A DNA stretch of 64,000 nt from Hymenobacter radiodurans (GTDB lineage: Bacteria; Bacteroidota; Bacteroidia; Cytophagales; Hymenobacteraceae): assembly GCF_004355185.1 (NCBI RefSeq), contig NZ_CP037922.1, forward strand, positions 496,001 to 560,000. Direction: 5' to 3'. The position numbers and the translations under genes were made by a program. This document shows positions 18,985 to 28,063 of this stretch, in pieces. The notes under the pieces are model-generated. The model was not told where the DNA came from and made no database searches. It saw nothing but the letters and a program-made list of their open reading frames with translations. The first letter of the stretch is position 1; each line of letters starts with the position of its first letter.

Positions 18985-19016
18985 AAAAAAAGAAGCTCCT
19001 ACCGGAGCTTCTTTTT
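18985..19016 (-). terminator. Terminator of the lipoprotein/TonB transcript
   Basis: Stem GAAGCTCC/GGAGCTTC around a 4-base loop, flanked by A and T runs, so it can act on either strand. It follows the minus-strand gene ending at 19053. Confidence 0.88.
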
Positions 19017-19052
19017 CACGGATAATTTACCAAATAATGATAAAGGATAAGC

Positions 19053-20587
19053 TTAGTAATCGGTATTCTGAGGATCAAAATTTGTCCAGCCAGCTAGCCA
19101 GTTATCAGATGAGGCACCGGAGCCCGAGAACGCGCCGATGTAATCCACTTTGGTGAAAAAAGCATCCGAAACCTTAGCATCCGTAAAGTTGGCAGGGGCA
19201 GCTGGTGCCGTGGCCGGGCTCACCGTCACGATTGGGGAGGCGGTGCGGGGCAGGAAGCTAGGCGCAGTCAGATTGAAAGGATTCAACAGCTGCACATTGT
19301 CGGCGGTGGTGTAGCGCCGGTTGCCGTTAGCTTTCAACCACGTAAGCGGACCAACAGCTGAACCCCAGGCGGCTGAGTCGGAGCTCATGGCATTGTTGGG
19401 CGTCAGATTGCTCGGGCCACCCGCTGGGCCAACATAAATAATGTCGCGCTGTCCCCGCACGGAGTTGGAGTTGGTAAGCGAACCAGCTACCAAGTTGTTC
19501 TTGAACACTAGCTCATTAGCCGCGATGCGGGCCGCCGTTACACCATTGTCAATCAGCACCCCGGTTGGATAACCGATAATAACCGAATTTAGAATACTGG
19601 TAGAAGTGTTGCGGCGTAAATGGGCACCAGCTGTGTATTGGTTGCTGATGTTCCCTATTCCGTTAGGGTTTAGGAGAGGACCAACGGCCGTAATGTTAGA
19701 GAAGACTGGTGCAGTCCGGGGCAGGTTATTGGAAGAATTTCCGTCGTTATCCGACTCGAAGGCTTTTGAACCCGATTGGTCGGCCTGCAGTGGGTCGCGC
19801 AGGGATACCCCAAACTGCACTTTGCCTGAGTAGCCAAAGTCGGTATCGAAGTCGTCATCAAAGGCGCGGTGCGACACCAGATACTTCGCGTTCACGGTGC
19901 CCCCAAACCATTCAAAGGAGTCATCGCCATTGTAGCTGATTTGGATATGGTCGATGGTGGTGCCACTACCCACGCCGGCCAAAGTAAGACCGTTCACTTC
20001 GTTATTGGGCGAGAAGGCGATGCCGCTGAACTCGATGCGCACATACTGTAGCGTACCGGAGTTGTCGGCAGCATTGGTACCGCCGTAACGGGTAGTAGGG
20101 CCGCCTTCAATAATAGGGCGGTCAACGGGGTTTACGGGCGCGTTGCCAGCAATGATAAGTCCACCCCAGTCGCCGTAGTTACGGGAGCCTTTGGGTTGGT
20201 TTGAGGTAAAGACGATTGGCTTAGCGGCTGTTCCTTTCGCTTCAATTTTGGCCCCCGGCTCAATTATTAAAGCGCCTTTGGTGTCCTTGTCGCCTTTGAT
20301 GATGGTGCCAGGCTCAATGGTAAGAGTGGCGCCGCTACGCACATATACGAATCCTTTGAGTAGATATTTATTCGTCGCTGTCCAGGTGGTGTTGGTAGTG
20401 ATTTCGCCCTGCACATCCACCGATTGGCCAGTGGGCGGGGTGACGGGAGGCGTGGTGCCGCCGGTGCCGCCCGTGGGGGCGGATTTGGAGCTGGTGTTGT
20501 GTTTTCCTTCTCGCAGGCTGCCAGAGTCAGCATCAGTGCTGCCGAGCAGGCCAGCGGGGTGATGCGTAATAGCTTTTTCTTACTCAT
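19053..20587 (-). CDS. Beta-helix surface lipoprotein paired with the TonB receptor; one frame break
   Basis: About 511 residues if one base is restored. The first frame gives a lipoprotein signal, MSKKKLLRITPLACSAALML, with the lipobox Cys in TLAACEKEN, and then a Pro-rich linker; the second frame carries the body. Adding one G (plus strand) to the run at 20475-20479 turns the linker into NPPPTGGTGGTTPPVTPP and joins the two. The body reads DVQGEITTNTTWTATNKYLL, then LTIEPGTIIKGDKDTKGALI and other repeating turns, a right-handed beta-helix pattern with many Asn, Asp and Gly. It is probably an outer-membrane lipoprotein. The gene lies 50 bases after the TonB receptor, so both may take up or bind the same ligand; none is identifiable. 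Confidence 0.8.
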
Positions 20588-20637
20588 ACAAAAGGTGAAT
20601 TGTTGGCTGATGGGAGTTAGATAAAGCGTTTTGGAGA

Positions 20638-23496
20638 CTAGGGGAGGGGTGTGCGGGGCGCTTTGCCATCGAGGTTGAAGCGCAGGCCAACGGTATAGTA
20701 AGTGCCGCGGCGGTAGCTGCTCAGGGAAGGATCGGCGTCTACCTCATACTTCTTGTCGCGGTTGAAATCCTGGAGCAGGTTCACGCGCTGATTGAACACG
20801 TCCTGAATACCAGCGTTAAGAGACCAGTTTTTGGAGATGGCTTTCGTGAGCGTGAGGTCCACGGTGTGGCGCGGCATCTCCACAACATCGGGGTACTGGT
20901 CGCTGCCAGCAAACAGGATGCGGGGGCCAAATACGTTATAGAGGGCGGCTAGCTGCCAGGTATTATCCGTGGTTTGGTAATACAGACCCGTATTCACTAC
21001 ATAAGGCGACTGGCCTTGCAACGCCCGTTTGCGGTCCCAGGCAACTACGTCGGGGCCTAGTTTTACTTCGCTTTTGATTAGCGACGCATTGAATACGGCC
21101 GTCAGATTGGTGAAGGCATTAGTGCTGAAAGCCTCATCCAAGAAGTTCAGGTTCTTCTTGATGTCTAGTTCCAAGCCGTAGGCATAAGCACTTGGCGCAT
21201 TAGCGAAGGAGTAGGCTAGGTTGGACGTAGCAACTACAATGTTCTCAATCGGATTGCGGAAGTTCTTATAAAAGGCCCCCACGTGAATCAGCTCCCCATC
21301 GGAAGGGTAAAATTCATAGCGCAGGTCCACGTTGTCGATGGTGGCAACTTTCAGGGGGCTTTCTGGGCTCAAATACAGCGACCCGTAGTTGAGGACGTTG
21401 AAATCGAAATCGTAGTAGAAAAACGGTGCCGACTCGCGAAACTCCGGCCGGTTCAGGCTACGACCGTAAGAAGTGCGCACCAGGCTGGTTTCTGAGAAAT
21501 TATAGCTCAGATTGGCCGAAGGCAGCAGGAAATTGGTGGTGTAGTTCTGATTAACTGGTTGCCCATTCAAACCAGTCTGAATTTTCTGCACGTTGCGTTC
21601 AAACCGTGCTCCGGTCAGCAACTTAATCTTTGGCGTCACCGGCACATTCACCGATAAGTAGCCGGCCTCCAGCTCATTGCTGGCTCCGTACTGATAGGTA
21701 GAGTTGATGTCTTCATCCAAACGGAAACCGCCTGATGCGATGTTCTGGGGGGCAAATATGTTACCGATGTGCTGGTTGCGGATTGTCTGATCGGTGGCGG
21801 TGCTGTTGAGCGAATAGCCAAAAGCCCGCGCCTCAAAGTTCCGGTCGCGATATTCCAGATACGTACCTGCGCCTATCTCCACTTCCCGCTCACCCAGCAG
21901 TAGCTTGTGCTTGCCGTTGACGTTAATGGTATAGATGTCCTCGTTCAGCTTCTGGAACAGACGACCTGCATTGTTCACGTCTACCTGACCAGCGGCCGGC
22001 GTCAGCACCGTTTCGGTGGGCGTTTTTGACTCTGTGTTTCCCGCCGGCTGGACAGAGTAAGCTACCCGACGCAAATCGGGCTCGTTGCGGCTGGAGTAAC
22101 CGTAGCCACCTACCCATTCGAGGCTGGTCTTTTCGTCGTTGAAGCTATGCGTGCCTGCCAGTTGGCCCGTGTAAGTGGTGCGGCCCTGATAGCCCATCGC
22201 GTAGCTTTTGCGTACCTGCGTGCCCTCGTTATCGTAGCCGTCGCGGGTAGTGAGCTGGTTGCGACCAAACTGATTGAAGAGGTTGCGAAACTCCAGCTTG
22301 TCCCCATTCTCGAGCATGAGGCTGAAGTTCTGCACTGCTCCCAAGCGGACGTTATTGGTCGATTGATCATCGCGCAAACGGTCCGTGCGTTCACCGCTGG
22401 CATCATACACATTGCGGTCGATGCTGTAGTTCGTGAACGTATTAGAGTAGTTGAGCGAGGAAATGCTACCGATTTCTAAGCCACCTATATTAATCTGATC
22501 CAGGTAGGAGGCGTTGAAGCGCACATCCGGCATCGCCCGGGTTTTGAAGATCGGGAAGGTGTTGTCCAGTTGCTTCGCGTAGAAATCACGCTCGTACTGC
22601 TGGTAGGCCGAACCAAGTACCGGAAAGCCCCCCGGTAGCTCTCGCTGCCAAGCACCAAAGCCTAGCCAGTCGGTATTGCTGCCCTTGTCGGTATAAAAGG
22701 TGTTACCAGTGGTGCCATTGCGGTAGCCGCCGGAGTAGTTCACCGTCAGCAGACGCTCATTAAGTACCGGCTTGCGCAAGTATACTTTCACCAAGCCGCC
22801 CGCGAAATCACCGGGTAACTCCGGCGACGGGTCTTTAAATACTAGCACCCGGTCGAGCAACGCACTCGGTACAATGTCGAAGGAAAATGATTTCTTGTCC
22901 GTTTCGGAGCTGGGGGCGGTTACATCATTCAGCCAAACTGAGTTATATCGCTCACTCAGACCTCGTACCTGAATAAAACGATTATCTACGATGGTCACGC
23001 CCGGAATTCGGCGCACCACCTCAGCGGCGTCACGGTCTTGGGTTTTTACAATTTGCTCCGAGGATATGCCGCTTACTACCTGCGTGGCCTCTCGGATTTC
23101 AGATATAACGGATACCTCTGTATTGGTGCGCCGCACGCCCCGCACAACTACTTCTCCGAGCTGTTTGGTGTCCTCTTCTAAGGTCGAGTTTACCGTCGCT
23201 GTTTCACCCGCTTTCACTACCACCTGCGGTATTTCGCGGTTTTTGTAGGAAACAGAAGTAATAATGACTGTGTAGGTGCCAGCGGGCACGTTCGAGAGAA
23301 TGAAGCTGCCGTCTACATTCGTTTGCTCGGCTAGCGTCGTGCCTGCCAGCCGGACTGTTCCGCCGATAACTCCTTCCTGGGTTGTGGCGTCCTTTATGGT
23401 GCCTTTAAGGATACCGTTTTGGGCAAACCCTACTGTTAGGGTAAAAACGGTGAAGAACAGGGCTATAAAAGCCTTTTTTGAGCAGATGTTTCCCAT
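20638..23496 (-). CDS. TonB-dependent outer-membrane receptor with carboxypeptidase-like N-terminal domain
   Basis: About 952 residues from the ATG at 23496 (MGNICSKKAFIALFF). After the signal peptide there is a CarboxypepD_reg-like beta-sandwich (GTIKDATTQEGVIGGTVRLA), then a plug (VSGISSEQIVKTQDRDAAEV, VQVRGLSERYNSVWLNDV-like region, here FIQVRGLSERYNSVWLND), and a C-terminal barrel ending VGLRFNLDGKAPRTP. It imports a bulky or scarce ligand using energy from TonB-ExbBD. The linked beta-helix lipoprotein gene replaces a SusD gene, so this is not a classical SusCD pair. The -7 element TACTTTTG (minus strand, 23505-23512) starts the transcript very close to the ATG. Confidence 0.92.
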   Translation of the reverse strand: MGNICSKKAFIALFFTVFTLTVGFAQNGILKGTIKDATTQEGVIGGTVRLAGTTLAEQTNVDGSFILSNVPAGTYTVIITSVSYKNREIPQVVVKAGETATVNSTLEEDTKQLGEVVVRGVRRTNTEVSVISEIREATQVVSGISSEQIVKTQDRDAAEVVRRIPGVTIVDNRFIQVRGLSERYNSVWLNDVTAPSSETDKKSFSFDIVPSALLDRVLVFKDPSPELPGDFAGGLVKVYLRKPVLNERLLTVNYSGGYRNGTTGNTFYTDKGSNTDWLGFGAWQRELPGGFPVLGSAYQQYERDFYAKQLDNTFPIFKTRAMPDVRFNASYLDQINIGGLEIGSISSLNYSNTFTNYSIDRNVYDASGERTDRLRDDQSTNNVRLGAVQNFSLMLENGDKLEFRNLFNQFGRNQLTTRDGYDNEGTQVRKSYAMGYQGRTTYTGQLAGTHSFNDEKTSLEWVGGYGYSSRNEPDLRRVAYSVQPAGNTESKTPTETVLTPAAGQVDVNNAGRLFQKLNEDIYTINVNGKHKLLLGEREVEIGAGTYLEYRDRNFEARAFGYSLNSTATDQTIRNQHIGNIFAPQNIASGGFRLDEDINSTYQYGASNELEAGYLSVNVPVTPKIKLLTGARFERNVQKIQTGLNGQPVNQNYTTNFLLPSANLSYNFSETSLVRTSYGRSLNRPEFRESAPFFYYDFDFNVLNYGSLYLSPESPLKVATIDNVDLRYEFYPSDGELIHVGAFYKNFRNPIENIVVATSNLAYSFANAPSAYAYGLELDIKKNLNFLDEAFSTNAFTNLTAVFNASLIKSEVKLGPDVVAWDRKRALQGQSPYVVNTGLYYQTTDNTWQLAALYNVFGPRILFAGSDQYPDVVEMPRHTVDLTLTKAISKNWSLNAGIQDVFNQRVNLLQDFNRDKKYEVDADPSLSSYRRGTYYTVGLRFNLDGKAPRTPLP

Positions 23497-23504
23497 ATCG
23501 GCCA

Positions 23505-23512
23505 CAAAAGTA
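23505..23512 (-). promoter_or_regulatory. -7 promoter element of the TonB receptor
   Basis: TACTTTTG on the minus strand, exact TAnnTTTG match, eight bases before the ATG at 23496. A G6 run (23515-23520) is immediately upstream. Confidence 0.7.
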
Positions 23513-23520
23513 CCGGGGGG

Positions 23521-23730
23521 CTATTAGCTCAATATTTCCTGCATGTTATATAATCGTTAACCACGTCTGCTACTAGCCACTGGGTCGTTCCCATATCTCA
23601 TCATCATCCTTAATCTGAAGCAAGTCTCTGAGATAAGGTTTCTGAACTAGATGGTACCAGATAGAAAATCAGGAAGTTAGTAACGGGTTGGTGCTGCCAA
23701 TAGCTAGCTGGGCATCAATAGTGCGTTCTT
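23521..23730. other. Gene-free stretch between the divergent TonB and yicC genes
   Basis: No coding sequence or RNA gene was found. It holds the upstream regions of both divergent genes. Confidence 0.5.
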
Positions 23731-23738
23731 TACATTTG
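23731..23738 (+). promoter_or_regulatory. -7 promoter element of yicC
   Basis: TACATTTG, an exact TAnnTTTG match, 34 bases before the ATG at 23773. Confidence 0.7.
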
Positions 23739-23772
23739 TGCTCATTCATTCTTTTCTCCCGATTCTCCATCT

Positions 23773-24663
23773 ATGCTTCAATCCATGACTGGTTACGGTA
23801 TCGCGCGCCGCGAAACTGACCACTACTCGGCTACCGTTGAAATCAAATCGCTCAACTCTAAAACCCTGGACCTGAGCCTTCGTCTGCCGCGCTTTCTGCA
23901 GGACCGAGAATTAGAGATTCGCAATCTGGTGACCAAAAGTCTGGTGCGGGGAAAGGTGAATCTGAACTTTGACTTTGCGCGCCCTACCGCTGTGCGTAGC
24001 ACTTCAATGGTTAGTCGACCGGCCTTGATGGCGGCATTTGAAGAGTTGAAAGCTGCGGCGCAGGACTTAGGCGTTCATGCTGGTGAGGAGACGTTTTTGG
24101 CCGCTTTGCGTTTCCCCGGAGTAATATTGTCGGCTAGTGAAATGCAGGCTGAGCCGGAAGAGGAAGTCGCTTGGGAAGAGTTATTGCCCTTAGTGCACGA
24201 GGCATTGGAGCATCTCAACCAGTTTCGCCACAATGAGGGACAAGCGCTGACTATCGAAATTGTTAGTTACGTCGATCGTATCCGTATCCTGCTCGCCGAC
24301 ATAGACCGGCACGATCCTACACGCATCGAAAACGTGCGTCAGCGCTTACAAGCGCATCTTGGTGAGCTAACCAAGCATGAGCAGTTCAATGCCATCCGCT
24401 TCGAGCAGGAGATACTCCATTATATAGAGAAGCTTGATATTGCCGAGGAGAAAGTCCGCCTCATTAGTCACTTACATTACTTTACTGAAACCGTCTACTT
24501 GCCCGAGCATAGCGGCAAAAAGTTGGCATTCATTGCCCAGGAAATGGGCCGCGAGATAAATACCATCGGCTCCAAAGCAAATGACTCAACCGTCCAGCAT
24601 TTGGTGGTTAGTATGAAGGAAGAGCTTGAAAAGATTAAGGAACAGATCAACAATATTCTTTAA
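23773..24663 (+). CDS. yicC: YicC/YloC-family endoribonuclease
   Basis: A 296-residue protein beginning MLQSMTGYGIARRETDHYSA, the invariant start of this family. The middle has EIKSLNSKTLDLSLRLP, and the C-terminal DUF1732 part ends EMGREINTIGSKANDSTVQH, then KEELEKIKEQINNIL. YicC proteins are reported to be endoribonucleases with a role in stationary phase and mRNA decay. In many bacteria the gene is next to gmk; here no gmk follows, only an AT-rich gap. The protein is cytosolic. Length and motifs match the family, so the assignment is firm, while the RNA target here is unknown. Confidence 0.93.
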   Translation: MLQSMTGYGIARRETDHYSATVEIKSLNSKTLDLSLRLPRFLQDRELEIRNLVTKSLVRGKVNLNFDFARPTAVRSTSMVSRPALMAAFEELKAAAQDLGVHAGEETFLAALRFPGVILSASEMQAEPEEEVAWEELLPLVHEALEHLNQFRHNEGQALTIEIVSYVDRIRILLADIDRHDPTRIENVRQRLQAHLGELTKHEQFNAIRFEQEILHYIEKLDIAEEKVRLISHLHYFTETVYLPEHSGKKLAFIAQEMGREINTIGSKANDSTVQHLVVSMKEELEKIKEQINNIL

Positions 24664-24994
24664 GAGATTTAGAGCTATTAAGAAGTTTGAATGCAAGTAA
24701 TTGTATTTTTACGATATTTATTAGTATATAAATTTATTAATAATTAAATGAATCGTAATAGATGATTTGTGACGAAGTTAAAAAAGTTGTTAATGGTCAA
24801 ATCTTTGTTTAAAGCGCAATTTCGAAGATTATCTACTTGAATAAGTTCTAATAACAGGGCTTTAATAATTATTTTTCCATGATTGGCTTGCTTCTTCATA
24901 AATGGTTCGTAAATTGTGTTATCCAAACAGAGTTACTTCTGATTTCACGGATAAGTGCTCTATTTTGAGTTTCACATTTTTTCGGTTCAAGGCT
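24664..24994. other. AT-rich gap between yicC and a secreted-protein gene
   Basis: About 330 bases, clearly more AT-rich than the surroundings, with runs such as TTATTAATAATTAAATG. Short open frames here lack family similarity and I do not call them. No clear hairpin terminator was seen after yicC. Confidence 0.5.
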
Positions 24995-25534
24995 ATGAAA
25001 AAAGTCTTACTATTACCTGTTCTGTGCCTCTTCCTGCTTCTGACGGCAGCACGGCCAGCCGCTGAAGTTGAGCTAATCAAGAAGCGTGTATTAAGTGAGC
25101 GAGTTGAGATCCTTATTCCAAAAGGATTTGAGGTAATGAGCGAGCAGCAGATGGAGTTCAACTACGCAAAGTCGCAGAGCCGGCCGAGCATGATCTTCAC
25201 TAACAGCAAGGAAGCTAGCCTAGCCTTCAACTACACCGATAATGCCGCCGATCAGGATATGATCGAGATGTATGCGGCTACATTCTATAAAACCTATACG
25301 AAGCAGTTCAAGGACGCTAAGTGGTTTGAGAATGGCGTAAAGGAAATCAACGGCCGTAAGGTTGGCTACATGGAGCTGATGAAGCCCGAGCTAGGCCATG
25401 AGGTTTACACCCTGATTTTCTTCACTGACGTGGAAGACAAACTGCTCATGTGCACTTTCACCTGCGCCGACCGTCAGAAGCCAGAGTGGGAAGCAGTGGC
25501 CAAGCAAATCATGGCTTCTGTAAAAACCAACTAG
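24995..25534 (+). CDS. Small secreted protein of unknown function
   Basis: A 179-residue protein starting at MKKVLLLPVLCLFLLLTAAR, a clear signal peptide with probable cleavage before the AAEVELIKKR region. I do not recognise the family. The mature part alternates beta strands and one helix (LIPKGFEVMSEQQMEFNYAK, then IFTNSKEASLAFNY, and a C-terminal TCADRQKPEWEAVAKQIMAS), a layout similar to the small PsbP/DUF1795-like fold, but this is only a resemblance. The upstream in-frame extension to 24902 lies in AT-rich sequence and is not used. It is likely periplasmic or outer-membrane associated, and is transcribed alone, with a strong hairpin after it. Confidence 0.75.
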   Translation: MKKVLLLPVLCLFLLLTAARPAAEVELIKKRVLSERVEILIPKGFEVMSEQQMEFNYAKSQSRPSMIFTNSKEASLAFNYTDNAADQDMIEMYAATFYKTYTKQFKDAKWFENGVKEINGRKVGYMELMKPELGHEVYTLIFFTDVEDKLLMCTFTCADRQKPEWEAVAKQIMASVKTN

Positions 25535-25555
25535 TACGCCTTTCGGCTTACGTAT

Positions 25556-25623
25556 AAAGAACGCCGCCGCTCGGCTGGACTTGCACAATGTGAGTCTAGT
25601 CGAGCGGCTGCGTTCTTTGTTTT
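25556..25623 (+). terminator. Terminator after the secreted-protein gene
   Basis: A long stem, AAAGAACGC and GCCGCTCG on the left with CGAGCGGC and GCGTTCTTT on the right, with small bulges and a T-rich tail. Confidence 0.88.
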
Positions 25624-25734
25624 AACAATAGCTAGATAGATCGTTCGGCTTCGAATGGAGCATCAGCTCTAGCAGCATGAGCATAATACCAAGCTGCTGA
25701 AGCTTTCATTGGTTGTTCTTGAGTATACTTTGCG

Positions 25735-27057
25735 TTATTCCGCAGTAGCACCCAGGCTATTCAAGAACGCGCTTACTAAACCAAAAACCCCAGTAAAAGC
25801 AGAGAGGGGCAGCGTCTCAGCACGATCTTCCACATCATGGTACGCTTTAATCCCGCCTCGGGTGTACAGAAAGAAGGCAGGTACACCACGCTCTGAAAAA
25901 GGGAAATGATCGGAGTTGGCTGCGCGGCCTCGGGCAGCAATGTCCGAAATGAAATGATGCTTTTCGTTGAGGCGCGTTAATGATTGGTAAGCAACAGGCA
26001 GCAGACGGCCATTCACTACAGTTAGGCCCTCATCACCAGTGCCCAGTAAGTCCAGGTTGACCAGAAATTTGATATGCGGGAGTGGCACCAAAGGATGCTC
26101 TACAAAGTAGCGCGAGCCAACAAGTCCGGCTTCTTCTGCCCCAAACGCAATAAATACGACGGAATATGCGGGCCGATTAGCCGATTGCGTGTAATATGCG
26201 GCTAGTTCCAACAGCATAGCTGTACCACTAGCATTGTCATTCGCACCCGGAAAGTAGGCCTGCTTACCCATACGCCCCAGATGGTCGTAGTGAGCAGTAA
26301 CAACGAGAAACGAGTCGGGCTGGACGCGCCCAGGTATATAGCCCACAAGGTTTTGACTACGGTAGTCGCGCTGAAGGTGAGCATCTACCTGAATCGTAGC
26401 CTGGGGGGCTTTTTTGGGCCAACGGTCAGCCAGAACAAGCAGGCGAGGCTGTGGTTCCTGTGATGCGGCCAGGGAGGCCGTAAGCTTGGAAATCAATGTC
26501 ACGCGGGCAGCGGCTTGGTTTAGGTGTTGGGTGAAAGCGTCAGGGAGAGTACGCAGGCGGTCTGCATCGCGCTGGCGCAGAACTACAATTTTGCCCCCCA
26601 GATTCTGTTCCAACCAACGTTGCCCGGCGGTTTCATGGGTGAAGATAAGTGTATCTAAAATCAGAATAGGCCCCGAAATGCGGCCTCCACCGGAGGTAGG
26701 CTCAGCAATAAAGTCGACACCGGGGCGTAGATTTTGCCCCCCAGCCTGAAGCCGTAATGCTCCGGGAAAGGTATTGACATCAAGAGGGAATTGTTGGGTA
26801 AAATCAGGCGCTAATGGCTGAAGCTTGAGCTGCCGGAAACGCTGGCGCAGGTAGTGGGCCGCTTTCTGATCTCCTTGCCGCACGTACCCTCTACCCTGCA
26901 TATCCGGCCCCGTAAGACTGCGGATAGTCTGGCGGACACGTTCCATGTCCTGTGCCAAACCCGAGGCAGAATCATACAACCAGAGAAACGCTAGAAGTCC
27001 TATGTGCCGCGCACGCACCATAAACAGAGAGGTATTTCGTCGTCGGTTAGCCAACAT
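25735..27057 (-). CDS. Secreted M28-family zinc peptidase
   Basis: A 440-residue protein with an N-terminal signal segment (HIGLLAFLWLYDSASGLAQ); an alternative start at 27021 (MVRARHIGLL) would give a cleaner signal peptide. The metal ligands of the M28 fold are visible: the His in VVTAHYDHLGR, the Asp in FPGANDNASGTAM, the catalytic and metal Glu pair in FIAFGAEEAGLVGSRYF, the Asp in LVNLDLLG, and the final His in SDHFPFSERGVP. A protease-associated-like insert lies between about residues 130 and 230. It is probably a periplasmic or cell-surface aminopeptidase. Three G6 motif copies are inside (26401-26414, 26588-26600, 26731-26744). VanZ is encoded upstream on the same strand. Confidence 0.88.
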   Translation of the reverse strand: MLANRRRNTSLFMVRARHIGLLAFLWLYDSASGLAQDMERVRQTIRSLTGPDMQGRGYVRQGDQKAAHYLRQRFRQLKLQPLAPDFTQQFPLDVNTFPGALRLQAGGQNLRPGVDFIAEPTSGGGRISGPILILDTLIFTHETAGQRWLEQNLGGKIVVLRQRDADRLRTLPDAFTQHLNQAAARVTLISKLTASLAASQEPQPRLLVLADRWPKKAPQATIQVDAHLQRDYRSQNLVGYIPGRVQPDSFLVVTAHYDHLGRMGKQAYFPGANDNASGTAMLLELAAYYTQSANRPAYSVVFIAFGAEEAGLVGSRYFVEHPLVPLPHIKFLVNLDLLGTGDEGLTVVNGRLLPVAYQSLTRLNEKHHFISDIAARGRAANSDHFPFSERGVPAFFLYTRGGIKAYHDVEDRAETLPLSAFTGVFGLVSAFLNSLGATAE

Positions 27058-27133
27058 AAGGAGCGTTTAAATACTGCTGAGTTAGCGCTGATGCCCCGTA
27101 TCCTGTCTAATGTAAAGGAAAGTAGCAGGGCAT

Positions 27134-27547
27134 TTATTTCATCCAACGGCCAGCAAAGTGCGCGAAAAAGCCCCCCAGTAGGGCCCCGATACTGTCGCTG
27201 AGCAAATCTGACCATTCACCGTGCCGACCAAGGTTCATGCTGGACTGCAGAATCTCAATCAGACCGCCAAAGAGCGTGCTTCCCATAATAACTATGGGCA
27301 TAGCCATAGACTGTAGCTTTGGAAAGCGACTCTGCCGCCGGATGGAGAAAAAGCTGAGCAACGCCAACACCGCAAATACAAAAGCATGGGCAGCCGTGTC
27401 GAAAGAGAGTAGCTCCCAACGTGGCGTGACCGGCATATCCTTGCTCGGAGTGAGAGTCAGAAGTAAAATGAACGCCGCCCACGTCCCCGGTAAGGCCACA
27501 TAGGCCCGGCGCGGAGATGCAGGCGGCGCTGAAGTAGACACTGCCAA
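27134..27547 (-). CDS. VanZ-like family membrane protein
   Basis: A 137-residue membrane protein with four hydrophobic segments. The VanZ pattern is present: D-x-x-A-H-A-F in FDTAAHAFVFAVLALLSFF, the Glu in LIEILQSSMNLGRHGEWSD, and the final DSIGALLGGFFAHFAGR. VanZ proteins affect glycopeptide sensitivity in some Firmicutes; in Bacteroidota the gene commonly follows gcvH and its role is unknown. The gene begins only 12 bases after the gcvH stop, so they probably share a transcript. A T-tail G6 motif (27165-27178) lies near the 3' end and contributes AFFA-region codons. Confidence 0.85.
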   Translation of the reverse strand: MAVSTSAPPASPRRAYVALPGTWAAFILLLTLTPSKDMPVTPRWELLSFDTAAHAFVFAVLALLSFFSIRRQSRFPKLQSMAMPIVIMGSTLFGGLIEILQSSMNLGRHGEWSDLLSDSIGALLGGFFAHFAGRWMK

Positions 27548-27559
27548 TGCAATAATAAA

Positions 27560-27940
27560 TTAAGCGCCTACAAGCTCGCCGTATGCTTCAGATGTCAGCA
27601 ACGCTTCTACTTCGGCGGGGTTAGCAACGGAGATCTTGATAATCCAGCCTTCACCGTAAGGGTCAGAATTAACGGTTTCGGGACTGCCGTCGAGCTGGCT
27701 GTTTACTTCCAGTACGGTACCCGAAATAGGGCTAAACAGGTCAGAAACGGTTTTTACGGCCTCTACTGTTCCAAATACTTCATTCTGCGCTACCTCTTTA
27801 TCAAGGGTGTCTATGTCCACGTACACAATGTCGCCAAGCTCTTTTTGGGCGTGGTCGGTAATGCCGATATAGGCTACGTCGCCTTCTATACGCACCCACT
27901 CGTGCTCTTTGGTGTACTTCAGATTTTCGGGAAGATTCAT
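27560..27940 (-). CDS. gcvH: Glycine cleavage system H protein
   Basis: A 126-residue protein from [20 protein letters not shown]; an ATG three codons upstream is less likely. The lipoylated Lys lies in [19 protein letters not shown], within the classic hammerhead fold, and the C terminus matches the family ([14 protein letters not shown]). GcvH carries the aminomethyl group between GcvP and GcvT in glycine breakdown and also takes part in lipoate relay. gcvP and gcvT are not in the window. The gene is placed between sprA and vanZ, an order I know from other Bacteroidota. The promoter TACTTTTG (27970-27977, minus) lies 29 bases upstream of the ATG. Confidence 0.97.
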   Translation of the reverse strand: MNLPENLKYTKEHEWVRIEGDVAYIGITDHAQKELGDIVYVDIDTLDKEVAQNEVFGTVEAVKTVSDLFSPISGTVLEVNSQLDGSPETVNSDPYGEGWIIKISVANPAEVEALLTSEAYGELVGA

Positions 27941-27969
27941 AAGGAACAAAATTGAAGAGGTGGAGACGG

Positions 27970-27977
27970 CAAAAGTA
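27970..27977 (-). promoter_or_regulatory. -7 promoter element of gcvH
   Basis: CAAAAGTA on the plus strand, TACTTTTG on the minus strand; exact TAnnTTTG match. Confidence 0.7.
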
Positions 27978-28063
27978 AGAGTTAAATGGTCAAATGACCA
28001 GAATGGTTTTAGTGCTAATCTGCTCTATCCATTCAGGCCGTTCAAAATCCAACTCTCGGTAGA

